Origin: JAOSJT01 sp035362335
Lineage (GTDB): Bacteria > Bacteroidota > Ignavibacteria > SZUA-365
Length of the DNA: 64,000 nt
Direction: 5' to 3'
Assembly (NCBI GenBank): GCA_035362335.1
Contig: DAOSDL010000024.1
Span: forward strand, 1 to 64,000
Under the pieces are notes generated by a model, which was not told where the DNA came from, made no database searches, and saw nothing but the letters and a program-made list of their open reading frames with translations. The translations under genes and the position numbers were made by a program. Below are positions 26,540 through 34,930 of this stretch, piece by piece (position 1 is the stretch's first letter; every line of letters starts with the position of its first letter).

Positions 26540-26773
26540 CTATTCGGCCGAGATGCGCTGACGCAGGCCTCGGTACATCACCGTGGAATCAGCCTCCCCC
26601 AGGTAATTCGATATCATATCCTTTTCAAGAGCGCGCTGGGCTTGAAGATCCGGCACCGGCGGCTGCGTTCTGGAAGGTGGGCGCTCCAGAGCAACCGTAA
26701 GTGGTTCACGCATCTTCATCCCGTGCTTCGTTGCCTCCGGAATGACAGCTGTTTCATCGAAGAATTCGGTCAT
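26540..26773 (-). CDS. Candidate Pup/UBact-like protein modifier ending in Glu
   Basis: The 77-residue product is highly polar and has no cysteine. A Pro-rich middle (residues 32-41) is followed by a predicted helix (residues ~42-60). The C-terminus is YRGLRQRISAE with a terminal Glu. Pup and UBact proteins are 60-80 residues, disordered, and conjugated through a C-terminal Glu; UBact tails that I recall read YRQR(S/T)GE. A Glu end would need no deamidation by Dop. The ATG overlaps the stop of the upstream gene (ATGA), and the PafA-like gene starts 23 bases downstream. Modifier function rests on size, C-terminus and position. It could also be an unrelated small linker gene. Confidence 0.6.
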   Translation of the reverse strand: MTEFFDETAVIPEATKHGMKMREPLTVALERPPSRTQPPVPDLQAQRALEKDMISNYLGEADSTVMYRGLRQRISAE

Positions 26774-27558
26774 GATCGAGGCTCCTGTGTATGTGTATTG
26801 CTGTGGGTATCATGGATCGTGAGTTCATGGGATCGCAGCGTGGCACAATGGGTGAACATACGTTCGCAGTTCTCCCACAAGCGGTCCGCCGCGTACATGC
26901 ATTCTGTGCGATGCAGAGTTGCGATGGGATAGCGTACCTGAATCCCAAGCCGACCACGCTGCAACGCAAGTCGGACTCCGCCACTTGACGACGCATTGTA
27001 CTGGAGTATGAAGAAAGCGAGCCTCGATCGCGCGCGCGGGTTGAAGTGGGCGATGTGGATCCCGCTTGGGATTGAGAACGTAATGCTGCTCCCTTGGAAA
27101 TGCGCAAGAATCGAGTACTTCTGTTGATCCACAGCTATACAAGGCTGAATGGTGTACTCAACGTCGTCGAGAGCGTTTTCCCCTGGCTCCGGGGTGATGC
27201 GCCATGCCCTTTCCGCTGCGGCCATGTGCAATGCATGAAGCGCTTCGATGTTTTGATCGCTGTCATCGTACCTTTCGATCAGGGACAAGCGCTTTCCAGC
27301 CATTACGCCAAGGGAGTCTTCTATACAGGATTGCACAGCCTGTTCCAGATCCCGAGCGCGTCGCTGGTCATAGCGGGGAATTTCGCCTCGCACTACAATT
27401 CGTAAGTCAGCATCCAATCCAACCCGGACCAAGGGGTAACGTTGACTGAGCAGAACCAGCGCCCAGAGAATGTCCTTTCGAGGAAACGATTCCCTCTGGA
27501 AGCACGCGGTAATTCCGACTTCCACATCCCCAAAAGCGACCGTGGTCGATTCGAGCAT
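26770..27558 (-). CDS. YbjN-like protein at the head of the conjugation-like operon
   Basis: The 262-residue protein was not recognised by obvious motifs. It seems to hold one and a half copies of a YbjN/secretion-chaperone-like fold: LVRVGLDADLRIVVRGEIPR followed by a helix (residues ~45-90), then a fuller copy at ~140-240 (YSILAHFQGSSITFSIPS, a helix ending FFILQYNASSSGGVRLAL, GRLGIQVRYPIATL, and a final helix with RLWENCERMF). There is no signal peptide or membrane segment. It overlaps the modifier candidate by four bases and is first in the operon, so it may act as an adaptor, chaperone or substrate. Rough counts on sampled lines in this locus give about 50% G+C, lower than the flanks. 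Confidence 0.5.
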   Translation of the reverse strand: MLESTTVAFGDVEVGITACFQRESFPRKDILWALVLLSQRYPLVRVGLDADLRIVVRGEIPRYDQRRARDLEQAVQSCIEDSLGVMAGKRLSLIERYDDSDQNIEALHALHMAAAERAWRITPEPGENALDDVEYTIQPCIAVDQQKYSILAHFQGSSITFSIPSGIHIAHFNPRARSRLAFFILQYNASSSGGVRLALQRGRLGIQVRYPIATLHRTECMYAADRLWENCERMFTHCATLRSHELTIHDTHSNTHTQEPRS

Positions 27559-27844
27559 ACTCGTTCCGATGGTATGCTGGGAATGTGAGCAATTCTCATG
27601 TCAAACTCAAATCCATCTCTTGCATCGCACCTTGATAGCTGCCCTTCCCACGGGAAAACTGGTCACAGGATCCGTCTTCAATCAAGCCGTACTGTGTGAG
27701 TAATCATATCACAAAAGTTTGCAGGGCTGACCGGGCAACTGTAAACCATCTCAGTTTTCGTCAGAGATGGCGTCTTCCTGATCTTGATAGGATTGCATTA
27801 CGAGAGCATTTCGCTTTCAGCGGAAGGAGATTTCGAGGCGGCAG

Positions 27845-27887
27845 ACAAAAAAAAGCTCCCCTCGGCGTGCCCAGGCCAAGGGGAGCT
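27845..27887 (-). terminator. Intrinsic terminator after the zinc-ribbon gene
   Basis: AGCTCCCCT (27854-27862) pairs with AGGGGAGCT (27879-27887), with extra pairing inside, and on the minus strand is followed by eight T. It ends the gene at 27906 and insulates it from the operon starting at 27558. Confidence 0.85.
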
Positions 27888-27905
27888 AGAATGAGGTGAG
27901 CAGTT

Positions 27906-28199
27906 CTAGAAATCAAACAAATCGCTGAAGAAGTCCTTCTTCTTGCGCTTGCGCTCGTGGTAGTGGTAGTCGTCGTCGCGGTGCGTGGAACGCGGGGCTT
28001 CGACGGGTCGGGGATCGGCGCGACGCGGGTCCGGCTGCGATGGCGGCTCGGGCTGAATGTCGTCGAGCGAGCGTTCGATGATTTTATCCAACTCTCCCCT
28101 GTCAAGCCAGATACCGCGGCAGGACGGGCAATAATCGATCTCGATTCCCTTGCGCTCGGCGATCTGCAAGGCGGTGTCGGCACATACGGGACATTTCAT
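27906..28199 (-). CDS. TFIIB-type zinc-ribbon protein
   Basis: The 97-residue protein begins MKCPVCADTALQIAERKGIE and continues IDYCPSCRGIWLDRGELDKI, so two CxxC pairs form a zinc ribbon of the zf-TFIIB family, including the usual G-I-W-L-D-R-G-E-L motif. The rest is Pro/Asp/Arg-rich and ends with a His/Lys-rich tail and FFSDLFDF. Such small proteins are common and poorly understood. A GGAGGA site precedes the ATG, and a strong terminator follows the stop. Confidence 0.9.
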   Translation of the reverse strand: MKCPVCADTALQIAERKGIEIDYCPSCRGIWLDRGELDKIIERSLDDIQPEPPSQPDPRRADPRPVEAPRSTHRDDDYHYHERKRKKKDFFSDLFDF

Positions 28200-28442
28200 A
28201 CTTCCTCCGGATTTCCATTGATGGCGTTGGTCACTTCAGCGCAACATCGGAAACGGGGAGGCGGGTTCCTTTTGCCCGAAGCGCGGGCGGGTTCCGCATC
28301 CACAACGACGCGCCGGCATGTCGTTCTGTAATCGATTTGTAATGTCCTGCACTTGTGTGGTGACGCTCACGGCAGTAGTTTTCCCGAAACATGCGCGCAT
28401 CGCGTCGATTCGCAGGAAATCCGTTTTTTCCGGAGCTTCCCT

Positions 28443-29552
28443 TTGTTCAAGTCAACACCCGGTCATCGCGTTCTCTTTCGTCTGATGCTCATGGCATTGC
28501 TGTGCGCCATGCTTCCAACTTCATCCGCCCTGACGCAGGTGCTGACCGTGGGTTCTGCACTGCAACGGGATGATATTCCGGGAACGCTGCTGCGACCCGA
28601 GGCGAAACTGGCCTGGCCGCTCGCCGATCATCTCGTGTCGCGCACAGCGTTGCGGTCAGTGCTGGGAGAACAGTCCGATTTTCAGGGACTGCCGCGCATC
28701 GTCACCTCGCTACACACGCTGGATCAGGAGGTGGAATTCCGCTCTCCAGCTGACGCCATTGCGATCATGCTGGGCGGGAGTCTTTCGGCGACGAGGCGCG
28801 TGCTCGTGGGAGATGCGCGCTTCGCGCTGCGGTATCATGGACAATGGCTGTCGGATTTCACCGGTAGCGGCATCGACACACGCATCGAGGCGGAAGCGGG
28901 CCGCGCGCGCGATGTGAGCGTGGTCACCGCCGTGGACCGCAATGTGAGCAGCGACTACGTCCGCATGGAAATGGGGATGTCCTACGCCGCACGGCTGCAC
29001 GCGGTGCTGCATGCCACGCGCCACTGGATGAACGACGGTAACCGCAAGGACGCCGCCTACGCCTATGTGTTGCTCGATGTGCTGCGGGAACCGCTGCTCT
29101 CGCTGGGCTACGCCTGGTCGTGGGCCGACAGCGAGTGGTCCACCTGGCGGGCCACCGGCACACGCTACGATCCGCGCAGGCGCCTGTACTCCTGGGATTT
29201 CAGCTACCATCCCTACTTCACTCCGCTGAAGGAGCGCGGCCACACCGCCCTGCTACTGCTGCAATGGCCGCTGGCGGAAGCGGTAACGCTGCGTGGCAAG
29301 GCCTCGATTCCGTTGTGGTCGGCGGGACGCCTGAAGTGGCTGCCCGCGAGCGGCGCCCTGCCGTGGCCGTATGATTTCGATGCGACCTACGAGATCCGGG
29401 ATATACTCGCCACGCAGTACGAGGCGGGTGTGTTCGTGCAACTCGATGAACGCTTCGCGCTCGACCTCGGCGCGGAGTATTTTCGCAAACCCTACTATCG
29501 CTATGGCGCGGGACACTTGACCGTGCTGGTCAATCTCGCTCCGGCCGAATAG
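28443..29552 (+). CDS. Probable outer-membrane beta-barrel protein of the polysaccharide locus
   Basis: From a TTG at 28443 the product is 369 residues with a good signal peptide (FKSTPGHRVLFRLMLMALLC, ending S-A-L-T-Q). The mature part alternates short amphipathic strands with aromatic ends, for example YVRMEMGMSYAARLHAVLHA, AAYAYVLLDVLREPLLSLGY and FALDLGAEYFRKPYYRYGAG, as in a beta barrel; the pattern recalls YaiO-like barrels. TTG is preferred because GGAG lies eight bases upstream and it gives a charged signal-peptide start; ATG 28485 is the alternative. It precedes the sugar-nucleotide genes by ~100 bases, so it may help polysaccharide export. Confidence 0.6.
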   Translation: MFKSTPGHRVLFRLMLMALLCAMLPTSSALTQVLTVGSALQRDDIPGTLLRPEAKLAWPLADHLVSRTALRSVLGEQSDFQGLPRIVTSLHTLDQEVEFRSPADAIAIMLGGSLSATRRVLVGDARFALRYHGQWLSDFTGSGIDTRIEAEAGRARDVSVVTAVDRNVSSDYVRMEMGMSYAARLHAVLHATRHWMNDGNRKDAAYAYVLLDVLREPLLSLGYAWSWADSEWSTWRATGTRYDPRRRLYSWDFSYHPYFTPLKERGHTALLLLQWPLAEAVTLRGKASIPLWSAGRLKWLPASGALPWPYDFDATYEIRDILATQYEAGVFVQLDERFALDLGAEYFRKPYYRYGAGHLTVLVNLAPAE

Positions 29553-29651
29553 CTCGGGCGCGACACATAGAGCCATGAAGTTTATGAAAAAAGCTACACG
29601 CATCGCTTTTCCATCATCCATACCATCGCCGGCACGGCGGGAGGAGGCAGC

Positions 29652-30434
29652 ATGATCGTGGTCATTCTGTGCGGCGGACGCGGCACACGCATTCGGAATG
29701 TGTCGGAGAGTATTCCCAAGCCCATGTTGCCAATCGGTCCGCAGCCCATTCTCTGGCATATCATGAAGCTCTACGCGCATCACGGCGTGAAGGATTTCAT
29801 CCTCTGCCTGGGGTACAAGGGCTGGAAGATCAAGGAGTATTTTCTCAACTATTACGCGATGACGACAGACTTCACGCTCGATTTGCGCAATGGCGCCTCG
29901 GTGGAGTTCCACGGCCAGCGCGACACGGATTGGCGCGTCACCTTGGCCGAGACCGGCCTGGACAGCATGACCGGGGCGCGGCTGTGGAACGTGCGCAAGT
30001 ATCTCGAAGGCGAAGAGCATTTCTGCCTCACCTACGGCGACGGCGTGGCCGACATCGACATTGGCGCGAGCATTGCCTTTCACAAAGCGCATGGCAAGGT
30101 TGCCACCATCGCTGGTGTGCACCCGGCGGGGCGCTTTGGCGAGATGCATTTCGAAGGCGATCAGGTGTCGCATTTCCACGAAAAGCCGAACATCACCGAA
30201 GGCCGCATTAACGGTGGCTTTATGGTGTTCGACGCCAAGCGCGTATGGGATTATCTCTGGCCCGAGGAGCAGTTGAGTCTAGAGGCCGAGTCGCTTCCCG
30301 CCATGGCGAAAGCGGGCGAGATGATGGGCTTCCGCCACGACGGCTTCTGGCAGTGCATGGACACCGCGCGCGAATACGAAATGCTTAACGCGATCTGGCG
30401 CGGAGGCAAGGCGCCGTGGAAGGTGTGGGACTGA
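29652..30434 (+). CDS. rfbF: Glucose-1-phosphate cytidylyltransferase
   Basis: The 260-residue protein has the nucleotidyltransferase start VVILCGGRGTRIRNVSESIPKPMLPIG, a FCLTYGDGVADIDI segment with metal-binding Asp, HEKPNITEGRINGGFMVFD and the late GFWQCMDTAREYEMLN. These are typical of RfbF, which makes CDP-glucose from CTP and glucose 1-phosphate. The ATG has an AGGAGG site. The dehydratase gene starts three bases after the stop, so the pair makes CDP-4-keto-6-deoxyglucose, a precursor of 6-deoxy and dideoxy surface sugars. Confidence 0.96.
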   Translation: MIVVILCGGRGTRIRNVSESIPKPMLPIGPQPILWHIMKLYAHHGVKDFILCLGYKGWKIKEYFLNYYAMTTDFTLDLRNGASVEFHGQRDTDWRVTLAETGLDSMTGARLWNVRKYLEGEEHFCLTYGDGVADIDIGASIAFHKAHGKVATIAGVHPAGRFGEMHFEGDQVSHFHEKPNITEGRINGGFMVFDAKRVWDYLWPEEQLSLEAESLPAMAKAGEMMGFRHDGFWQCMDTAREYEMLNAIWRGGKAPWKVWD

Positions 30435-30437
30435 GCG

Positions 30438-31544
30438 ATGGAACACGCGTTCAAGCAGTACTACGAAGGCAAGCGCGTGCTGGTCACGGGCGACACGGGC
30501 TTCAAAGGATCGTGGCTGAGCATTTGGCTCAGGGAGCTCGGCGCCGACGTCACGGGCTACGCTCTCGAACCTCCGTCCGAGCCCAACAATTTTTCCATCT
30601 GCGGCCTGGCCGGGAAAATCCGTCACGTGCACGGCGACGTCCGCGACCTGCCCGCGCTGATGGCGGTGTTCGAAGAAACGCAGCCGGATGTCGTGTTTCA
30701 TCTCGCCGCGCAAGCGCTGGTGCGCTATTCGTACGAGGTTCCGCGCGAGACATTCGAAACCAATGTGCTTGGTACCATCAACGTACTCGAAGCCGTGCGC
30801 AACACGCCGTCGGTGCGCACGCTGGTGGTGGTGACCAGTGACAAATGCTATGAGAATCGCGAACAGGTGTGGGGCTACAAGGAAAACGACCCGATGGGCG
30901 GCGACGATCCGTACAGTGCCTCGAAGGGTGCGGTGGAAGTACTGTTCCGCTCCTATCTGAAATCCTTCTTTCTGCATCGCGAGGGTTTCGGCGGCGTGAG
31001 CGTGCGAGCCGGCAATGTGATCGGCGGAGGCGACTGGGGCCGCGATCGTATTGTGCCCGACTGCATACGCGCGCTGCGCGAGGGACGTGCCATCGATGTG
31101 CGGAATCCGCTGGCCATTCGTCCCTGGCAGCATGTGCTCGAACCACTGAGCGGCTATCTCTGGCTTGGCACACGCGTGCATGAGGATGTGGAGCGGTTTT
31201 CCGGCGGTTGGAATTTCGGTCCGGCGGACAGTTCCGCCAAATGCGTGCGCGACCTCGTGGCGGCCATGATACGCGAATGGGGCGACGGGGCCTGGCGCGA
31301 TTTGTCGGAACACAACGACCATCGACTGCATGAAGCGGGATGGCTGCGCCTGAGTTGCGACAAGGCCCATTTCATGCTGCCGTGGTCGGCGGTGCTGTCC
31401 TTCGAGGAGACCATGGCGTTGACCGTGAAATGGTATCGCTACTTCCACGAGTATCGCGACACCAACATGTATCAGTACTGTGTGCATCAAATTCGCGAAT
31501 ACACAAAACTCGCTCGGGACAAGGAGCAGCTGTGGGCCATTTGA
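30438..31544 (+). CDS. rfbG: CDP-glucose 4,6-dehydratase
   Basis: The 368-residue protein is an extended SDR enzyme: VLVTGDTGFKGSWLSIWLRE with the NAD-binding glycines, DVVFHLAAQALVRYSYEVP, VVVTSDKCYEN, and DDPYSASKGAVE with the catalytic Tyr and Lys. The FKGSWL and KCYEN words are typical of RfbG. It converts CDP-glucose to CDP-4-keto-6-deoxyglucose. It sits directly after rfbF and before another SDR gene. No rfbH (3-dehydrase) is present in the window, so the end sugar is probably 6-deoxy rather than 3,6-dideoxy. Confidence 0.95.
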   Translation: MEHAFKQYYEGKRVLVTGDTGFKGSWLSIWLRELGADVTGYALEPPSEPNNFSICGLAGKIRHVHGDVRDLPALMAVFEETQPDVVFHLAAQALVRYSYEVPRETFETNVLGTINVLEAVRNTPSVRTLVVVTSDKCYENREQVWGYKENDPMGGDDPYSASKGAVEVLFRSYLKSFFLHREGFGGVSVRAGNVIGGGDWGRDRIVPDCIRALREGRAIDVRNPLAIRPWQHVLEPLSGYLWLGTRVHEDVERFSGGWNFGPADSSAKCVRDLVAAMIREWGDGAWRDLSEHNDHRLHEAGWLRLSCDKAHFMLPWSAVLSFEETMALTVKWYRYFHEYRDTNMYQYCVHQIREYTKLARDKEQLWAI

Positions 31545-31564
31545 CGCATGAGTACGGACAGGGC

Positions 31565-32527
31565 ATGACGCGGGAGGATCTTCCGGCGCTCGATGACCGT
31601 CGCGTACTTCTCACCGGCGCCACGGGCTTTCTGGGCCGGCACGTGCTTCGGGCACTGCGCTTGGCTGGCGCGGCGGTGTGTGCGACGCATCTGCCTTCGG
31701 AGCATCCCCAGTTCGAGAGCGGTGTATCCGGTATTTCTCTCGACATCACCGACCACGACGCCCTGCGCACCTTGCTTGCGGAATTGCAGCCCGACACCAT
31801 TGTACACTGCGCGGCACACATGGGCAGCGAGCGCAGCTACGCTTTCGCCGAAACAGCAATGCGCGTGAACTTCCTGGCCACGCACAGCATGCTGCTGGCG
31901 GCGGGCGATGGCATCGCCGGATTGCGGCGCATTGTGCTGATCGGTTCGGCCGAGGAGTACGGCGATGCGACCGAATTCCCTCTGCACGAGGACATGCCCG
32001 CGCGCCCGGTGTCGCCCTACTCGGCGTCGAAAGCGGCCGTCACGCAAAGCGCCATGCTGTACCACACACTGTTCGGTCTGCCCGTCACCGTGCTGCGCCC
32101 GTTCATCATCTACGGCCCGGAGCAAGCACCGTGGATGATGCTGCCGCAACTGATCCGCCATGCGCACGACGGACGGGATTTTCCCATGACGCCCGGCGAG
32201 CAGACGCGGGATTTCGTCTACGTGGAGGATGTTGCGCGCGCCATACTTCTCGCCATCGCGGTGGAGGAAGCAAGCGGACAGATTTTCAACATCTGCTCGG
32301 GAGAAGAGCGCAGCATACGCTCGGTCGCGGAAGAGACCGTGCGCCTTATGGGCAATCCCGTGCGCCTCGACATCGGCGCCCTCCCCTACCGCAGCAACGA
32401 GGCGATGCGACTGGTGGGCAGCAACGACAAGGCGCGGCGCATCCTCGGGTGGACGTCGCGCATCCCATTCGACGAGGGCCTGGTCCGCACCATCGATTGG
32501 TACCGCCGGAACGGTTTCGGCGAGTGA
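31565..32527 (+). CDS. NAD-dependent sugar-nucleotide epimerase/dehydratase
   Basis: The 320-residue protein is an extended SDR: VLLTGATGFLGRHVLRALRL, TIVHCAAHMGSERSYAF, IVLIGSAEEYGD, VSPYSASKAAVTQS with Tyr and Lys, and VLRPFIIYGPEQAPWMMLPQ. It probably acts on the CDP-4-keto-6-deoxy sugar made by the two genes before it, as a 4-reductase or epimerase. ATG 31565 is chosen; a GTG at 31532 with a better AAGGAG site would add 11 residues and overlap rfbG. The gene is part of the tight polysaccharide operon. Confidence 0.88.
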   Translation: MTREDLPALDDRRVLLTGATGFLGRHVLRALRLAGAAVCATHLPSEHPQFESGVSGISLDITDHDALRTLLAELQPDTIVHCAAHMGSERSYAFAETAMRVNFLATHSMLLAAGDGIAGLRRIVLIGSAEEYGDATEFPLHEDMPARPVSPYSASKAAVTQSAMLYHTLFGLPVTVLRPFIIYGPEQAPWMMLPQLIRHAHDGRDFPMTPGEQTRDFVYVEDVARAILLAIAVEEASGQIFNICSGEERSIRSVAEETVRLMGNPVRLDIGALPYRSNEAMRLVGSNDKARRILGWTSRIPFDEGLVRTIDWYRRNGFGE

Positions 32528-32567
32528 AGGTGAACTGTTGTTCTTTTTTCCAGAAAGCACGCTCCGC

Positions 32568-33401
32568 ATGAACGCATCGATATTCGCCCTGTTCTTCCTT
32601 TTTCTGCTTTCGAGCGCGTCACAAGCGCAAAGCGCGTTTCGCAATGCCACGGCGGATTTCGACAAGGGAGATAAACTGTACTCCGAGGAGCGCTACAAGG
32701 AAGCGCTGCGCGAATACCAGCGCCTGCCCGTTTCGGTCGAAGCACACAAGCGCATCGGCGCGGCACAGATCAAGTTGTGGGACATGAACGCCGCCATCGC
32801 ATCGCTGCGCAAGGCGGTGGCCCTGGCCGAACGTGACAGCGAAGCGCTGGCGTTGCTCGCGGAAGCACTGAGCTGGAAGGGCGACTTCGATGAAGCGTCG
32901 GCGCTGTACCGGCGCTCACTCGCCGACAAGACCGCGCCGGTGTCGGTGCGTCTCGGCTATGCACGCACGCTCTCCTGGTCGAAGGACATTGACGGCGCGC
33001 TGGAGCAGTACCGCATCGCGACGCGGGAATTCCCCCGCAACCTCGATGCGCACATGGGCCTGGCCGAGATGTTGAGTTGGAAAAAACAATTCGATGCATC
33101 CATCGAAAGTTACCGCCGCGTGGCGGAACTCACGGATATTTCCGCATACAAGAGCGTGGCGTTGTCCCGCGTGGGGAAAGTGCAGACCTGGAAAGGCGAC
33201 ATGAAGGCCGCAAAGGAGACGTACCAACGCGCACTGAGATTGAATGCGAAAAACCCCGACGCGATGTTCGGTCTCGGCGAATTGCATGAGTGGGAGGGAA
33301 ATTACCCGGAAGCGAAAGCCCTTTACCAGCGCATACTGCAAGCGCAGCCAGAGCACAAGGCGGCGAAGGCGAAGCTGATGCAGTTACTGTGGGTGAAGTG
33401 A
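32568..33401 (+). CDS. Exported TPR-repeat protein
   Basis: The 277-residue product has a signal peptide (MNASIFALFFLFLLSSASQ, then A-Q). The rest is a run of tetratricopeptide repeats (AFRNATADFDKGDKLYSEER, ALLAEALSWKGDFDEASALY, LGYARTLSWSKDIDGALEQY, MGLAEMLSWKKQFDASIESY, FGLGELHEWEGNYPEAKALY). The repeated L-S-W signature resembles the TPR part of YaiO-like and exopolysaccharide export proteins. It stands two bases before the cellulose-synthase-like gene, so a periplasmic scaffold role in polymer export is likely. The frame is open far upstream inside the previous gene; the signal peptide fixes the start. Confidence 0.85.
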   Translation: MNASIFALFFLFLLSSASQAQSAFRNATADFDKGDKLYSEERYKEALREYQRLPVSVEAHKRIGAAQIKLWDMNAAIASLRKAVALAERDSEALALLAEALSWKGDFDEASALYRRSLADKTAPVSVRLGYARTLSWSKDIDGALEQYRIATREFPRNLDAHMGLAEMLSWKKQFDASIESYRRVAELTDISAYKSVALSRVGKVQTWKGDMKAAKETYQRALRLNAKNPDAMFGLGELHEWEGNYPEAKALYQRILQAQPEHKAAKAKLMQLLWVK

Positions 33402-33403
33402 GC

Positions 33404-34930
33404 ATGGCGCTATCCGCTCGCGTGCCGGATGACCACGCCATGCCCGTACCGGGCCGAGCGGCGAAGTTGTTGCTGCACGTGCTGGTGTTCGCCGCGTTTC
33501 AGAGCATGCTGTTCTTCGCGCTGTGGTGGTTCGATCCAGGGCACACCAAGCACCTCGTTCTCTTCGTGCCACTCACCATCGCCACATTCTGGCTGTTTCA
33601 CGAATCCTTCATCTACTGGTTTTATTTGCTCGGCATGCGCGCACCGCGGCATCGCACCGCCGCCGAGGGCCTGCGTGTGGATGTGTTTACCACCGCCGCG
33701 CCGGGCGAACCATTGGACATGTTCGCCCGCTCACTTCCCGCGCTCGTGGCCATGCGCTATCCGCATCGCAGCTACCTGCTCGATGGCAGCGGCAGTGCGG
33801 AATTGCGCGCGCTGGCGGAATCGCTGGGGATGGAGCGCATCGACTGCACGGATGTGGGAGGTGCCAAGGCCGGCAAGGTGAATCATGCGCTGGCGCGGAC
33901 CTCGGGTGATATCGTGCTGGTGATCGATCCGGATCACGTGGCGCGGGAGGATTTTCTCGATCGCGTACTCGGGCATTTCGACGACGAGCGTGTGGGTTTT
34001 GTGCAGGTCGTGCAAGGCTATCACAATCAGGGCGCGTCGTTTGTGGCGCGCGCGGCGGCGGAGCAGACCTACGGATTCTACGGTCCGATTCTCATGGGCA
34101 TGCATGGCTACGGCTCGCCGATTGTGATCGGCGCGAACTGCACATTCCGCCGCGCGGCACTGGATTCGATAGGCGGACATGCGGTGCATCTCGTCGAGGA
34201 CTTCGTAACCTCGCTGCGCCTGCACGCGCGGGGTTGGCGATCGGTGTATGTTCCGGACATCCTGTGCCGGGGATTGGTGCCGGAGGATCTCGGCGCGTAT
34301 TTCTCGCAGCAGTTGAAATGGGCGACGGGCATGTTTCGCGCCTTGTTCACGCAGCTGCCGAAGCATGTGGGACAACTGCGCGGGTGGCGCGCGCTGAGCT
34401 ACGTACTCAGCGCGACGTATTATTTCAACGGCGTGCCGATGTTGATCAATCTGCTTCTGCCCATCATCTTTCTGTTCTCAGGATGGTGGGCGGTGGAAAT
34501 GCCGATCAAGGGATACTTCGCCCATCTGCTTCCCTTTGTCGCGAATTTCCTGTTGCTACATCTCGTCGCGCAGCGCTGGATGCGCCACCCATCCGAACGC
34601 GGACTGCAATGGCGCGGCGCCCTGCTCAAGCTGGGGAGCTGGCCGGTGTACGTGCTGGCTTTGCTGTATGCCATTGCGGGTGTGAATGTCCCCTATCTCC
34701 CGACGCCGAAAACCCGCGGTGTGCGCGGGAGCGCCTGGCTGGTGCTGCCGCATGTGGCGGTCATGCTTCTTTCGCTCGCGGCCTTGCTGTACGCATGGCA
34801 ATCACCCCTACGTGATTTCGATGGCACGCGCTTGATGATGTTCTTCGCCGTGTTGAACATGCTGTTGCTCGCGCCGTTCCCGCTGATCGCGGTACTGGAG
34901 CGCCTCCGCGCGAGGGAGCGTGCCGCATGA
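33404..34930 (+). CDS. Membrane glycosyltransferase family 2, cellulose-synthase-like
   Basis: The 508-residue protein has two N-terminal membrane helices, a GT2 catalytic domain and at least four C-terminal membrane helices. Catalytic motifs are present in order: YLLDGSGSAELR, GGAKAGKVNHAL, VLVIDPDH (D-x-D), LVEDFVTSLRLHARGW (E-D) and QQLKWATGM, equivalent to the QxxRW of processive synthases. It should polymerise a sugar at the inner membrane and pass it out. It follows the TPR gene by two bases and overlaps the GH26-like gene by four (ATGA). The donor sugar is not known; the linked CDP-sugar genes may supply it or a decoration. Confidence 0.93.
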   Translation: MALSARVPDDHAMPVPGRAAKLLLHVLVFAAFQSMLFFALWWFDPGHTKHLVLFVPLTIATFWLFHESFIYWFYLLGMRAPRHRTAAEGLRVDVFTTAAPGEPLDMFARSLPALVAMRYPHRSYLLDGSGSAELRALAESLGMERIDCTDVGGAKAGKVNHALARTSGDIVLVIDPDHVAREDFLDRVLGHFDDERVGFVQVVQGYHNQGASFVARAAAEQTYGFYGPILMGMHGYGSPIVIGANCTFRRAALDSIGGHAVHLVEDFVTSLRLHARGWRSVYVPDILCRGLVPEDLGAYFSQQLKWATGMFRALFTQLPKHVGQLRGWRALSYVLSATYYFNGVPMLINLLLPIIFLFSGWWAVEMPIKGYFAHLLPFVANFLLLHLVAQRWMRHPSERGLQWRGALLKLGSWPVYVLALLYAIAGVNVPYLPTPKTRGVRGSAWLVLPHVAVMLLSLAALLYAWQSPLRDFDGTRLMMFFAVLNMLLLAPFPLIAVLERLRARERAA

